A DNA stretch of 64,000 nt from Acridotheres tristis (lineage: Eukaryota; Chordata; Aves; Passeriformes; Sturnidae), in the NCBI GenBank assembly GCA_037013685.1, contig CM072895.1:8778463-8842462 (forward strand), in the 5' to 3' direction. Positions within the stretch are counted from its first letter, which is position 1. Each line of letters starts with the position of its first letter. The notes under the pieces are model-generated. The model searched no databases, had not been told where the DNA came from, and worked only from the letters and a program-made list of their open reading frames with translations. This document shows, piece after piece, positions 25,561 to 38,879 of this stretch. Made by a program: the position numbers and the translations under genes.

Positions 25561-27054
25561 CACAGCAAGATGTAAACCCCTCCAGTCTGTCAGCATGCCT
25601 CAGGGAGAAAAAAACCAACCCCCCACGGGCAGGAGTGTTGTAACCTGAGAGTCAAATCAGTATCTTCAGAATTAGGGGTTAGCTTTGGTGGGCAGAGAAA
25701 GGCTTGGATGGGGATCCAAGGTTTTATTTATCATCAGGCACACTCCCTGATGATGGCAGCACTGAGATCTTGGCCACAGCCCCAGTCAGGCTCCCTCCTT
25801 CTGCAAAACCAGCTGGAAATTTGAAGAGGTTCATTATACTCATTTTGACGGCACTTCTTCAATTCAGACACCATCTAGGCATTAAAAATTGGATCTCTTG
25901 ACATTCTTGCTCTGAGTAGAGCTACATGGCAAATGGATTTTCCAATTTGTTGAGGTTTTGGGAAGCAAGCAAAAGAAATTTTGTTCCGTTTTGGAACAGA
26001 AAAAAAAAAAAAGCAGAATTGTTTTTGGGTCATTTGAAACATTTTCAATATATTCAAAGCACTTCATTGAGATTTCAACCCGTTATAATGTAATAGAAAG
26101 TAGAGTCTATTTTAAAGAAAGTAATTTTGCAGGAAGAAACCAAACTTCTCAGTGGATATATGGAAACAGACCATTTGAATCTTAAAAAAAATATTTCCCT
26201 GAATTTTTCCAGTAAAGAAATATTTTCATAATGACTATGATTTTATTTTTAAACTGTTTTATTAAAACAAGAGCTTTTCTAAAGAAAACTAGAAATCCAA
26301 TGGATACTTGGTGTAAGTTCTGTGGATTTCTTGACTTGTCAGGCTGTTCCCCTTCTTATTCAATTAACTACCATGGCTAAGTCTAAGTGCAGACCCGAGG
26401 TTTTCTTTTTTTGTTGTTGTTTTTTTTTATTTCCCCCCAGGGAAACATGTTTCATCCAGAACAGTTAGGGATATCTCCTTAGTTTTCCCTTTTTCTGAGG
26501 GACAGCTTCAGGCATGAGCCTGTGACTGTTGAAATTCCTTGGTTGCCTTCAGAATATTTTGTGATGAAAGTGAAATGAAAACTGATGCATTTTAATGGAA
26601 ATTTTCCAATTTTAACCAATTGGTATTTTCTAACAAAGAACATTTTGTCAAAGCCATTCCTGCCTCCTTCCTCGCTTAGGTCATTAAAAACCAGAGACAC
26701 AACACCTGTATAAGTGGATAACAGCATTTCAATAGTCTAGTACAGGGATGAAATCTGAAAAAGATTAGGAGAAAACAGGAAGATGGCTGTTAGTTTTGAA
26801 TGAGGTGGGGGAACACATTCCCAGCCCTGAAGATACAAGATCTGCTCTTTCCCGTGGTGTTTCCATGGGGGCCTGCCACGTCCCATCAGAGAAATCACCC
26901 AGCTTGATGAAATCTGTGAAGTTGCCCAGTGATGGGTCTGCATTGTGAGTAAAGGCAAATTAGCTGGCAGTGTGTTAGCACATATTTCACTTGTGTCATG
27001 GTGTAATAATGAACCTTGTATCAAAGCCTGCAACACCATCTGAGTTTTATATGC

Positions 27055-27275
27055 CCCATTTCCTACATGTTCTGAACAGTGGAACCAATTTATAATGTAA
27101 TGATTTTTCCATACATAATTTCTTTCTTATGATTTCCATAACTCGGGAGTTTTTACTACAAGTACGGCTGAAGGCAGCCTCGTAAAGGATATGAAAAGAG
27201 GGCTGGCTAAAGTGTCTCATAAAAAAGTAGCTCGAGCGATTTGCTAGTGGCTCTCTGTGGGTTTGATTGTGCCGT
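27055..27275. promoter_or_regulatory. Candidate conserved non-coding element
   Basis: An AT-rich half (27055-27140, with words such as TTTATAATGTAATGA and TACATAATTT) runs into a CpG-retaining half. CpGs lie at about 27146, 27167, 27181, 27233, 27237 and 27273. The block ctcgagcgattt at 27231-27242 has two CpGs in 12 bases. The flanking sequence is CpG-poor. This texture is common in vertebrate conserved non-coding elements. No functional site is proved. Confidence 0.27.
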
Positions 27276-29004
27276 GGATTTTGGGCCATGCCAGGAACCA
27301 ACAACCTGCATTCCCAACCGCCTTGACACCACCAGCCTTTCACACCAGGCTGATTGCAGGCAGGACACGGGCAAGTGGGGATGCTGGGCCTGCAGGAAAG
27401 GGGGATCTTGGCTACCTCTGCTCATTCACTGGCCAACAGGGAGGAATAGAAATTTACTCCTGCTTTAAGCCAATCTGAGGCTGTGTTGATGAAGTGGCTG
27501 GGAAAGCTCAGTGCTGAGCCAGAAGTGAGAGTACATGCCCTGCTCTTCAGCTGGACTCCATCTCCTGTCAGAGATAAAAATAAGCTGTAAAAGCAGCTGA
27601 GTCTTAAAGCAGGGTTGAAGATGCTGATTGCTCTGTAGCTTTGCTGAGGTGCTGTTAATACAGGAGCCAGATTGTCTTTTTTGTGCTAAGCAAGTGGCTG
27701 GCGTGGGTGGGAGGTGAGGATATCTGCTCCTGTTCTCTGTTTGATATCACTTTGTGAGCATCTTGGGGATGGTGGGTACAAACCCACCAGTTTTAGACAG
27801 GTGAGACAATTTAGCTATAAAAGCTCACCTGTTCATCAGAGGGCATACTTTTATCTATGGAGAGGAATAATATAGGAGAAGAAAAGAAGGGGTAAACCTC
27901 AAAATTTTCATCTCAGCCATTTCAAGACAAAATCCTTCCAGTTTTTGTTTCCAGTTTAGGTGGAGTTTTAATTTAAGCACATTTTAAAAAGGAAAACTTT
28001 CAACACTGAAGTACTTCATTTTAGGCTTGAACAAAAAGTGTAGTTTGACCCCAGTGAAAATTTTGCTTATGTCTTAATTCCTTTGCAGCAGTTTGATTAG
28101 CTGATGCAGGACTTTTGCCTGATCTGTCCATCTTTGTGCAGGAGGATGCTGAGGAATTAAGTGGAAGAGGGTAGAGGCAGATAGGGAATAGGGAACACCT
28201 AGCCTAAGAGACACCAGTTTTATAAAACTATGACATTGCATTCTTTGATCTCTGTCCTTCATATCTTCGCATATCTTCCACCAAGGTCAGCTTGAGAGTT
28301 TACTTTTCTTCTTTCTTTACTTGACAAGTATCCCTACATACAGTTAGGCTGAAAAAAAAGATTGAAGTTATTTTTCTGTATAAGTTATTTGAAGTTTGTA
28401 CAACTCCCCAGGTCCTAGTGACTGTATATCAAAAGTGTACCCTGCCAGGACTGCAATCTGATCATGTCACAGGTAGAAGTTAAGAAACTCTCCATTTAAC
28501 ACATCAGATGATTCAAGTTTGGCCCACATCAACAAGTATCACAGAAAACAAGATTGTGGCAGACAAGTGCACATAAATATTGCTTCTTGTTGGTCTCTCC
28601 ATTTTTTGTTTCCAAAGTTTCCTTTCGAAGAGGGAAGACTTTAATCCAGGTTCTTACTATAAAGTTGTTTACTCAGTGAAGGAGAAATTACATGTTGCTA
28701 AGAACCACCTTAGTGGTCACACAGTGACATCACAGATGGTGATGTGCTCTGGAAGCCAGTGGAGCTCCAGTTGTGCCTGAGCAGATCTGGAGCCCCAACA
28801 GACCCTGTGTGATGGGTGAGTAAAAGCACAAGTGCCTTAGAGAAAATACAGGGTCCTAAGTAATGTTCTCTGCTCTGTTTAGAGATGTGAACAGCGTGCC
28901 TGTCTAAATCAGGAGTTCTGCCTAATTGACACATCTCCTGGATGCTAATAAGGTTCTTCTCCTAGAAATGTATTTCTTTTTATCTGGAGAAATCAGTATT
29001 GCAG

Positions 29005-29160
29005 GTTCACGCCACGTGGCTTCTGTCTCAGCTGGATAAACAGCGTGAATCACTTTTCCCTTTCAAAGCCTCTCAGCCACTCAGCTCCAAATACCCATTT
29101 AATCTGACTTTATATGTTAATAAATCACTCAGGATAATTAAGCATTAGCTCCACGTGCCA
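29005..29160. promoter_or_regulatory. Candidate regulatory patch with paired CACGTG E-boxes
   Basis: Two canonical CACGTG E-boxes occur 139 bases apart, at 29013-29018 (inside the perfect 10 bp palindrome gccacgtggc, 29011-29020) and at 29152-29157. Between them lies an AT-rich stretch with TTAATAAATC and a TAATTA at 29135-29140. CACGTG is the recognition word of bHLH factors such as MYC/USF. Occupancy here is only inferred. Confidence 0.25.
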
Positions 29161-32100
29161 GCAGAGTGCTGGGAGGGCGAATGGGTTGATGCAGTCCTGT
29201 GTCTTACAAACCCTTTTGAGCACCAGAACCACCTTTCCTGGGGTTGTTGGCACTGCTGTGTTTTCTGGAGCTGAACTGGGATCCTGTGCAAGCTCAGGAC
29301 TGGCTGCTGAGTGAGGATGTATCCCCTGGGGATTAGCAATAGCTGTGGCTGTTTGCATGATGAAGAGCAGGTCCCTCGGTGTGCTGAAGGAGGGAACGCC
29401 CTGGGCTCAAGGTTTGCTGGTCACAAAGGTGCCTGGAAGCCTTGCTGTAGCTCAGGCTTGAGGGTACAGTTGCTCTTTGCTGAGCACAGGTGAGTTCTGG
29501 ACAGGTAATCCTGTGTGTCCAGGTTGTGTTTATGCAGAGTCACGCTGGGGTTGTGTGCCTGTGTTTCAGAAATTCAGAAGCTCTCGACAGCCTAGCACTG
29601 TAAGAGTGCTCAGGAACTGACTGTGTGGGTTTATGTATTTCATATCTGTCCCAGTCCTGAGTCAAGATGCATTTGCAGAGCCACAGTGAAAGTCTGTAGG
29701 ACACAGACAGGTTTTTTGAGTTACCTGAGATGCCCTGATATGGAGATTTACCTCTGTATTTTAGGGTGCCAGGTAAGCCGTGCACACCTTGAGCTCGGGC
29801 TGTGGCAGCCAGTTCAGTCTCAGACATGGCTTGACACTCAGTAGCTTTTGGCCTTTTCTCATCCTGCATCTTTGCCATAGGTGTTTGAAAAAGAGCATAA
29901 CCTGGCCTTGAACTCTGCCTTCTCTGTTAATGTGATGTGATGTGATGGCCTGTACTGTTTAGCATTGGGCAATTGAGGATTCATTTTTCAGAGATCCTGT
30001 GCACTTTGCTCCATCTCGAGTGTCTGAACACTCAAGCTCTAACTGTGGCCACAGCAGCCTCTGGATTGGTGTGTGCCTCTTACCTCCAGCCCTAAAAGCT
30101 GTGGGTGCAGAGTTGTAGGTCGCTTTTTAGTCTGAAACCTTTTTCTTTGATATCATAACCCTCTTGCTTCTACCCCACAGTCTTTGACTTTTCTGTGAGC
30201 AGAGATTTATACACAGGAAATGGAGAATATGACATTTTGTTTGTGCCTCTGTGTATGTGTAATATCTTTAATATGAAACTAGTTGCCACTTAATTCTACA
30301 GGCTAAAGACCTCCATTCAGTGTGTTGTATACAATTTATGAGTCTCAGGTCTCCCAGACACACATTACAGCCATGTGGCAACACCCAGGTGACTAACATT
30401 CTTTTTTAATTTAATTTCCTTACATAAATAGCTTCATTAAGCATCAGTTATTTGGGCAGAGAAAATGCTATTTGAATAGGTCACACTAAGCCACTGAATT
30501 TAGGACCCTGCTACTGTTCCTGCTGAGAGCAGCACCAGGCCTGGGTATGTCACTCTCCTGCTCCACTGTTTGCTTTCACCTTCAGACCAGGATCTCTCCA
30601 GCAGAGGTGGTGGACTTAATTCAGAGCTAATTCAGTATGCAAGATAGGACTGAAGTTTTTATGAGAGCAGCACCAGGGAGGATGTTCTCAGTCTGCCAGT
30701 CAAGATCAGCCCTTTTGCCAAGCTTTCCAATTCGTTCATTTGTCTCTCTTTGATAAAAAGAAGTTCAAGTGGCCTGTGAAATTCATTCACACAGCACCTA
30801 GAAAATCGTTTCTCATCCTTGACTCTCTAGTTTCACACCTGGAAATAAATGGAAATCAATTGCTGAAGTCCTTGGGAAGCTGCTTGGGTCACGTCTAGGC
30901 ATTGTTAGCGTGCTTCCACTTGTCACGCAGTGTAGATGGCTTAGGACTCATGGGACTCAGGTCCCAGGCTTCAGTCATTAAAAAGGAGGGAGAAGCCATG
31001 GAAATGAACGAGGAGATAGGTCTTCATTCCCTGCACCCAGATTTGCAACACTTGCACTGCATTGCTGCTTTCAAAATACTTGCTCTGTCTGCGAAGGTAG
31101 ATTAGATCAAAACTCCTAACTGATCATGGAAAAAAATATTTTCAGATTCTTATGTTAGGGATTTTTTCCCTGATACAGCATTAACTTAACCCTTTCACAT
31201 GAGCAGATAACTTTCTGAGGTAGCCAAGATTTTCCCTCCCAGAACTGCACCACATGGCCAGCCTCCAAACTTCCCTCTTCTGCCAAGGCTGCCGAACATT
31301 GCCAGAAAAGTGAATACTGCTAATGGCTTTGGCATTTCCAGGCTATGTCCACAAAATACCATCAAAAGTGCACTCTGAGAACACAGGAAGATGTGAGGGA
31401 AGTTGGACATTTACACAGCTCTTCTTGCTTCCATGACATTGAGTAAACGTTTGCAAGTGGTATAAACACTTTGTCCAGGACATGAGCCAAATCCAAACTG
31501 TCTGCAGGTAGGACAGAGCACTCTCAGCAGACACACTGTTCCATCAATATCTATTATGCAGAAGCATCTGATTTTTATTACTCTCTGGGTTAGTACATGG
31601 GGCTCTCAGGACTATCACCCTGAATGTGTGTGCAAGGCGTAGGAATCACTGCTGCTTAAAACACCGGCCAAATGTAAATCTTACCAAACCCTTTCAAGAT
31701 GGGTGGTCTTGCCTTGTTGGACACAGGCTTTTGCTTTTCAGCAGGGAAAGGGTTGAGTGATGATTATCTCTTGCTTTTTCCCATTCCTTTTCTTTTAGTG
31801 ATAAATAAAAAGAGCCCTGCTCGAAGTGATTGCTTTTTAATGATGCATGTCAGATGTGTAAGCAGTATCGCTCCTGTTTGAAAAGAGCATGTAATGTAAC
31901 AAGCTGGCTGAGTTTCATTCCCAAATCACCACCATTCCCTCTATCAGCATAGAAATAAATGAGTTCTCATTGCCTGTGGAGGCTGGGGGGGGCATACCTT
32001 GCTGAATATTACCTCCTTGTTCTCTGTGGGGAAAAAAGAGTTATAAAATAGCAGACACCCCCCACCCCCATTTTTTTTTTTACTGATTGCCAGACGACCT

Positions 32101-34712
32101 CCATTTAGAAAATATGTGTGATCCCTGAATACATGTCCAAGTAATTAAATTTCTGTTGGGCTCATAAGGCCATTAATAACTGTGCTTGCCCCCCATGGGG
32201 TCTGAGCTTTAGTTTGGGTATTGCTGACCCTAAAGAACATATTGAGCCATGTGGTGGAGAAAATCCTAGAAGCATCTGAGCCTGTGAAGATGCTCTGAGT
32301 GGGTGTTTTGTGTTGTCTCATGGTTATTTATGGTGGACCCCAGTGACTGAGTCACCAACCAGTGACAGTCATTGCCAGTCTATGGTAAGTGGGGATTAAA
32401 ATGGGTTAGTAGGAACTGTGGAGGGTTGTGAAATGCTGCAGCCAAAGGAAAGACGTGAAGGCTACCCAGGGAGGTTTGGATGGTTAATGCAGGTATGGAT
32501 GGTGAGCATATTTATTTTTTCTAGTAATTGCCTTGTGCTGCAGGTGGAAGATAAGCCTGGGCTTGATTTGCACCATGAGCTATTTGGAGAGCAGGTCATG
32601 GAAGATATCCAGTCAAAGAGGCAGAAATGTGCTGTACCCCTTCATCCTTCACATTCAGTGCACAACCTCCCAGAAACCAGGATGCTTTCCAGTGCATTAT
32701 CCAGTTCAATTTGAAATGACCCAAGCGGTGAACCAGCACTTCCCCTGGCAGCTTGTTAGGATGTTTTCTTCTCCTACCCAACTCATATTTCCTATTTCTT
32801 TATTTCAGCTCATTACTTCCTTTTGCCTGGCTGAGGGCAAATGTGCTTCACCACTAAACAGCCCACAGCAATCAGGGCTTCAGTCATGTACCATTAATCC
32901 CTGGAGCACAGCATTGCTTGTTCACCCTCTGCTGCATGGTCCAGGAGAGAGTGAATGATTGACACTGGTCGTAAATGCTTATAGTGTTAATTCTTTAATA
33001 TCTTGCTAATTTTAATTTGCTCTGTTCAGGTTGGGAGGGGTGTGATAACAGTTGCTGGACAGAACACTGCTGCTTATCACTGCTGGAAACATGCCTCTCC
33101 TATCGTGGTTTGCACAGCCTCAAGGCATGGAACAAAAATGAAGGCTATTTTCGTATAAATAAACACCAAATTGCAGAGAGTTCTGCATCTTTGGTGGCCA
33201 AGGAAAGGGATCTGTGTTCAGGAATCTGCTTCGTGAAGTAGGCATAACCTTTCTCATGCCCCTTATTATATGCAAAGGTTTTGCCTGGCTACTTAAACTC
33301 TGCCTCATTTTCAGAAGGCCTTTATGCACTGCAACCCTTTGGCATTTGAGCCTCAGCCTTTGCCAAGCACTTGGGCAGGTGCAGCATGTGAAGGCACGGG
33401 CTGCCTTACACCAGACAGTGCCTGTCCTCATTTTTGCTCTGCTGGAATGTGCTCAAAAGAAGCCTAAAGAAGGTGGCTGTGTTTGATTCATCTTCTCCCT
33501 CAAAATAAAACAGACACTGCTTGCACTAAACCACCCTTTGGCTAATGTATGATGTCCTGTGCTTGTGGGAAAGAGTGGAATGGGCTGAATAGCTCGGATG
33601 TTGATGGAGGTAGAGTTGATGAGCTGGTGGAAGCTGGAGGAATCTCATTGCAGCTTTTGGTTTGGACTCGTGTTCCTGGGCTTCCTTGTTCAGTCATGGC
33701 ATTTCTTAGCAGAAATTCAGCTCTGTGGTGCTAAATTTTCATTTTCACAGTGGTCCATGCCACAGTTGTTGGACTGATCTTGTCAGCATCGCACTCGAGA
33801 CCTGGATTTCTGCAGATTCTGAGCCCTGTCAAAACCCCGTACTTGTGCCAGCATTTTGAATGTGGTGCTTAGAGTTGAGGGTGTTTCCAGGGAGGGCAGT
33901 GGTCAGCAAAAAGTTCGGTTCACAGGGGTTTGAACTGAAATTCATTCATCTTGATGAGATGCTCAGTAAGATGAGTATCCCTTACATGAGTGGAGAGAGC
34001 CCTCTGACATGTTTACGGAGATGAAAACACAGATGAATTCATGCCTAGAAAATTGGATAAAGAAATCATTCTTTCTGTCTCTATTTTTGCTCCTAATTTG
34101 CAACTAATCATAGATTTCCTTTGTATTTTTAAAATTATCCATTTTTAGCCTAATTGCAGACAATAAATCAAACCCTAAAGTAAGCAAGAACATCTGACTG
34201 TCAGCAGTTGCAAGGGAGAGACATGACAGCAAACTGGCCTGGTTATCCAAGCTTACATTTTTAAAAAATATGTGGAAAGTGGTGGGATGTGATGAGAGAT
34301 GAATTCCATGGGTGACCCTGTACTTTTCTTTCCCTTTGAACAGCATCTTGCAAGCACCAGGGTTAAAGAAAACATTATTTAAAAACCAAGCAGGGAAAGA
34401 AAGACCCACTGGGTAACATTGGCTTATAGCTAACTGGACTGCAAAACTTCAGGAGGTTATTTTGTCATCTGACTGCTTCAACAACAACTGAAGATGGCTC
34501 TGATAGGATAGGATGCTGGGGCTTGTTGGAATTGAGGTACCCCTGACATTGTGGCCGCTGATGAACACGGCAGAATCATGGGGAAATCTTCTGTTCCTGA
34601 GCCCAGGTGGCAGTAAATTGTACTTAGCAAAGCCTGCAAACCAGATACCTACAAACCCAAGGGGCAAGCCATGAAATATTCATGAAGCCTTTCTTATGAA
34701 AGAGGCTTATTC

Positions 34713-34750
34713 ATGTGTGTGTGTATATATATATATATGTAAAATATATG
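34713..34750. repeat. (TG)n-(TA)n compound dinucleotide repeat
   Basis: About five TG/GT units run directly into about nine AT/TA units and then decay (gtaaaatatatg). Alternating purine-pyrimidine dinucleotides of this kind can adopt Z-DNA or cruciform form when longer. At this length only a modest polymorphic microsatellite is expected. Confidence 0.9.
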
Positions 34751-37700
34751 TGCACACTTTTGAAATCTATTCAAACCAAATAAGACTTTCTTAGTCACCT
34801 TGCATAAAATAGGAAAGCAGATGACTTCGGTTCTCCCTCCATTATACAGTCATCAGGAGACTGAAATAGCTCTGGAAAAGGAGCCTCTGGTGCTCTGCCT
34901 TCCAAAGGCATGTGCCTTTCTGGGGCACTGCTGGTGTTTCGGCAGAGCAGCTGCTCTGGGGGAAATCACTTGCTGCCACCTCGATGTAGTAAATCAATCA
35001 GCCTTGGTAATTTATCACCCTCTTTGCAAAAATAATGAGTAACTGTTCAAATGTATCAAGGGACAAAGTTTTTAAATACCCTGGGAATGGCAATGGAGGA
35101 GGCAGGGCTGTGCCCATGTGCTTGCTGCCAGCATCTCTGCCCTCTCCACAATATGCCATGGGAGCATTGCTCCCATCTCATCCTGTACTGCCCACACTAG
35201 GGATGTGCTGTAAATCACACTGGTGACTCCAGGACAGCTGGGAAACCCAACAGAAAATGCATCCCTAGGTAGTGGGCCCAAACCATGCAAAAACCCAGTT
35301 CCTTTGCCAAGAACTTAAATTCAGAGACAGCATCTTCTGTGCCTGTCGTGCCTATACTCCATCTGTCAGTAAATACTTCAACTTTTTCACCATTATTAAA
35401 GCCCTTTCTGGAATTGAAAAAGGGGAGAAAGAAGACTGCAAATGATATACTGCAATGTAATCTAAATGATGTAATATAAAAAATAAGATTATTGTAGGAT
35501 TTTTGCTTGATGCCAGAAAATAGCTTTAATTGGACTCATGCTTGTCTTTTGAAGCAAAATCATTGAATTTAGAAAATAACCTTTTATTCTTACCCATATG
35601 AAAACGTATGAGAATCTTTGTGGTTACATTTGCTAAAGTGGCTTTGGCATTTTCTTTTCTGAGAAACTTCTGAGATGCTGAATGCTGTCCATAGTACAGT
35701 GACAGAAGTAGTAAAATAGGAAGTGAAATCGCTGGTGATATTACTTTAATAGGGAAGAAACAGCTTATTTTTTTAAGTTTGATTCCACTGAGAAATTCTG
35801 CCCTGCTATCTTTTATTCCCAAAATGTTAGATACCATAGTGTTTTAGCCACATGTATCAACACTTTTTTCCTTTACCACCAGTGCAAGGGTCTATTCTCC
35901 CTATTTGGCATCATTCCAGCCTGGCACAGGTTGCCCTTTGCACCTTTGTAAGTGGTGGAGAACTGTGCACGGGGAAGAAGAGAGAAGGAGCTTCTTCTCA
36001 CAGAGCTCAGCAGGGCAATTTGCCATGGCCCCACTTTGCTGAATTTCTTTTTAATCTTCTGTGTTTCTTTCTGGCCCCTGTCTTCATAGACCTCAGTGGC
36101 TAAATACTTGAGGAGTTGTTTTAATGTGTGCTAGCCAGAGATATGTCAAGTTGCTCTCTAATTAATATATAGTAAATTCTGCGGGGAGAAACTGTTTCTC
36201 GGTGTGTTTGATGCAAGTTCACACAGGATTTTCAGTTCCCATGGGAGCTGCCCTGCTCTCTGCAGAGACATCTCATTTGGTTCCCCTCCCTAAAGCATGG
36301 CCAGGGAGCAGAAAGCTGCCTGCTGCAGTGAGAGGATGGGCAGAGCTGCCAGCTGGGGTCTCTCCTGGCTCAGGTTAGCTCTGTCAAATCTGGCTGATTG
36401 CAGTCTGCTGGCACAGTGGGGCTTGTGCTTTTGTCCTGTTTTTTCAGAGAAGGCTCCCTGGAATGGTGGTGTAGAGTCAGGCTTGGTGAGGGTGTGAAGG
36501 TTTTGGGCAGATGGAGGAGGTCCTGGTGCTTTCCTGGGTAGGGGAGCAGAGCTGGTTCCAAATGTGCCTCGTATCAGTCCTTGGCCCAAATTGGAAAGGT
36601 TTTTAGTTTGGGCAGAATTATTCAGTTTCAAGAAATCCAGAATGCTTGTTCCCAGTGGTTTAAAACCACACCTTTCCCCAAAGCAAAACCAAATGCTACC
36701 AAAGCTCTATCAGATGGAGATGCTTTCCATGCAGTTTCCATTTCAGTGGGAAGTAATCTGTTCCTCTTTTTTTGTTGCTGCTGGCCGAAAAGAGGTTAGA
36801 ATGAGGAATATGGAGCTCCCACAATGTGCAACCTGACTTGGATGTGTCTACATAGAATTGGAAAAGAGCAGGATCAGGGAAGAGCATAGTAAACTGAATT
36901 TGTGAAGTAAATTCTTTGCCTCACCAGATGGGATCAGAGATTTAAGGATCATGCTTGATGTGGCTTTAGAAGTGAATTTCCTTGCACACCTCCTCATTAG
37001 CTGCCATCAGGTACTTAGGCAGGGCTCTCAATGGCCATGGTGATTTCCTTTCCCTCCCCAGGTATTCTTCCAGTCACATTCCAGTCCACAGGCTTAATAT
37101 CTTCATCATGTTTTATCTGTGGCCAAGTTTGGCAGCCAAACATTCACTCTCACCTGCTTCTTCATTTGTTTCACGTGCACTCCTTTTGCAGAGAAAATAT
37201 CACTGGCATAAGCAGTGCCTGACATCACCGTGCCTGGGGTCTGTTTATTTATCCCTTCATCACCTAGTAAGTATCTAGGACAAACAATATTGAACTGGAA
37301 CTGGCATATGTACCTTTCATAACCTCTTCATTTTCTTTCAATGCCCCAGCCTTGGGCTGTATTTAACATGAAGCTCTGGGAACTGCATTCATAAACCAGA
37401 TACTCAGCTGTTGTAAGTTACTGTAGCTCCATTACAGTCAGTGATACTGGGCTGATTTATAGTAGCTGACCTGTGCAGGAGCCAAGGAGAACACATATAA
37501 ATGGCAGACATTCCAATAACTAAATTAAGCATGGGAAAATGCAGGCTAGCTCCTTGGAAAATTTTCCTAACCAGGTCTGTAAGTGCCTGGAACAGGTACC
37601 CAAGCGAACTGTTGGAAAATTTGCCTTTTGTGTGTGTTGCAGTATGGCAGGGATGGAGTGTTTGGAGAGCTAGGAACTACCCAGAAATATATTAACCAGA

Positions 37701-38150
37701 TGCTGCAAATGCCTGGGTAGAGCATAGTAATAAAATGACTTCACTGCTGAGAAAAGTGCTCATACTGAAACCTGGCCAGTTTGTGGGTATTTCTGCCCCA
37801 AGTGACAGCATTTGCTGTGTGCACCTCTGGGTGCTGTTGGGCAGAGCTGATGACAGCATAAATACAAGATAAAACTTATCAAACCAGGTCTAGGCAAGGA
37901 CCTGGCTGATTCAGCTCCCAGTGGCCAGAAGCACATATCTGGGCAGATACACAGACACTGTCCACAAGGCCTGCTTGTGTTTAAATAAACTGAGATCTGA
38001 GAGTTAAGATACCTGTTCCATGTCCATGAGTGGTGGCAGCCCTCTGGCACATCACACAGCTCAGCTGTCATTCCCTGGAGGGAGGTCAGGGCAAACTTGG
38101 TTTGTCCAGCTCACACATCCTCAGTTGCAGTTTCTGCTGTTGTTTGAAGT

Positions 38151-38197
38151 GAATACAATTCAGAATTCACTCGTGCTGAATTCTGTGTATTGTATTC
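38151..38197. repeat. Inverted repeat / hairpin, 18 paired bases
   Basis: The left arm 38151-38169 pairs with the right arm 38177-38197 as two perfect 9 bp helices separated by a small asymmetric internal loop (one base against three), closed by a seven-base loop. The arms are AT-rich (gaatacaat and cagaattca). The stem is short for a microRNA precursor. It may be a decayed inverted-repeat element. The downstream hairpin at 38194-38224 shares its last four bases. Confidence 0.85.
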
Positions 38198-38224
38198 CAA
38201 CATCACTCAAGTAGATGTTGGAAT
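38194..38224. repeat. Perfect 11-bp inverted repeat / hairpin
   Basis: attccaacatc (38194-38204) pairs without mismatch with gatgttggaat (38214-38224) across a nine-base loop. It overlaps the end of the upstream hairpin by four bases, so both stems cannot be fully formed at once on the same strand. No U-tract follows and this is not a bacterial-type terminator. Confidence 0.88.
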
Positions 38225-38879
38225 TGAAGGCAGACAATGATGGGAGGATGCCTGAAGGTGATTCTTGCCTGAGCTCTGCCTCATCACAGCAGCTATTGCT
38301 TCCATCAGGATCCTTGCCATAGTCACTACCTTGCTGCATGTTTCAACCATTCAGTGTGGGATCTCTGCGTATGTATCATCATCCATTGTGCCAGGAGGAG
38401 TTTTGGTGCCGGGAGCATCTCATACTGGTCACTTGTGTGCCTGATGTGTGTCCCAGGAGTGCTCCCAGGCTCTCCTGCTGCTTCTTTACAACCAAAAGGG
38501 TTTCTTGAAGGAGCACAACTTCTTTGGTGCCAGCACTAAACACCCGCTGTTAGGAGGAGGACTTGGGGGGTTTGTTCAGTGTTCCTCATTGAAATGTCTG
38601 CTGATGCCCAGCCAGGGTGCAGAGCTCCTTCAAAGGGCTGAGCCCACCAGGACTCAGCCTGGCCAGCAGCACAGGCATGCCCAGCCCCTCAGGCTGCTCT
38701 GCAATTAATAAGTGATGCTGACCAGTAGCACCAAGCAGGGGTGTTCACCTGGCCTTGCTCCCCACCAGGGTGGGTTGTTCCAGGGGCACTCCATTTTTCA
38801 TTCTTTCTCTCGGCTGGGCAGCACATGGGCAAGCTCTGGAATAATAAATGGTGAAAGAGCACTGGGCTTTGTGAGCTTT

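Larger units (their letters stand above)
25561..34712. other. Gene-free unique DNA with candidate regulatory islands
   Basis: No gene is seen over about 9 kb. An A13 run lies at about 26000-26012 and a mixed T/GTT-rich run at about 26402-26430. Three TGTGA units lie at 29931-29945. The longest frame is 141 codons (plus, 32533-32958), overlapped by a 98-codon frame in another phase and without a known domain. Candidate islands at 27055-27275 and 29005-29160 are listed separately. Confidence 0.55.

Noticed and set aside
37550..37690. Possible ancient CR1 fragment
   Set aside because: Only the word gcctggaacaggtaccca resembles CR1 and the expected following landmarks are missing.
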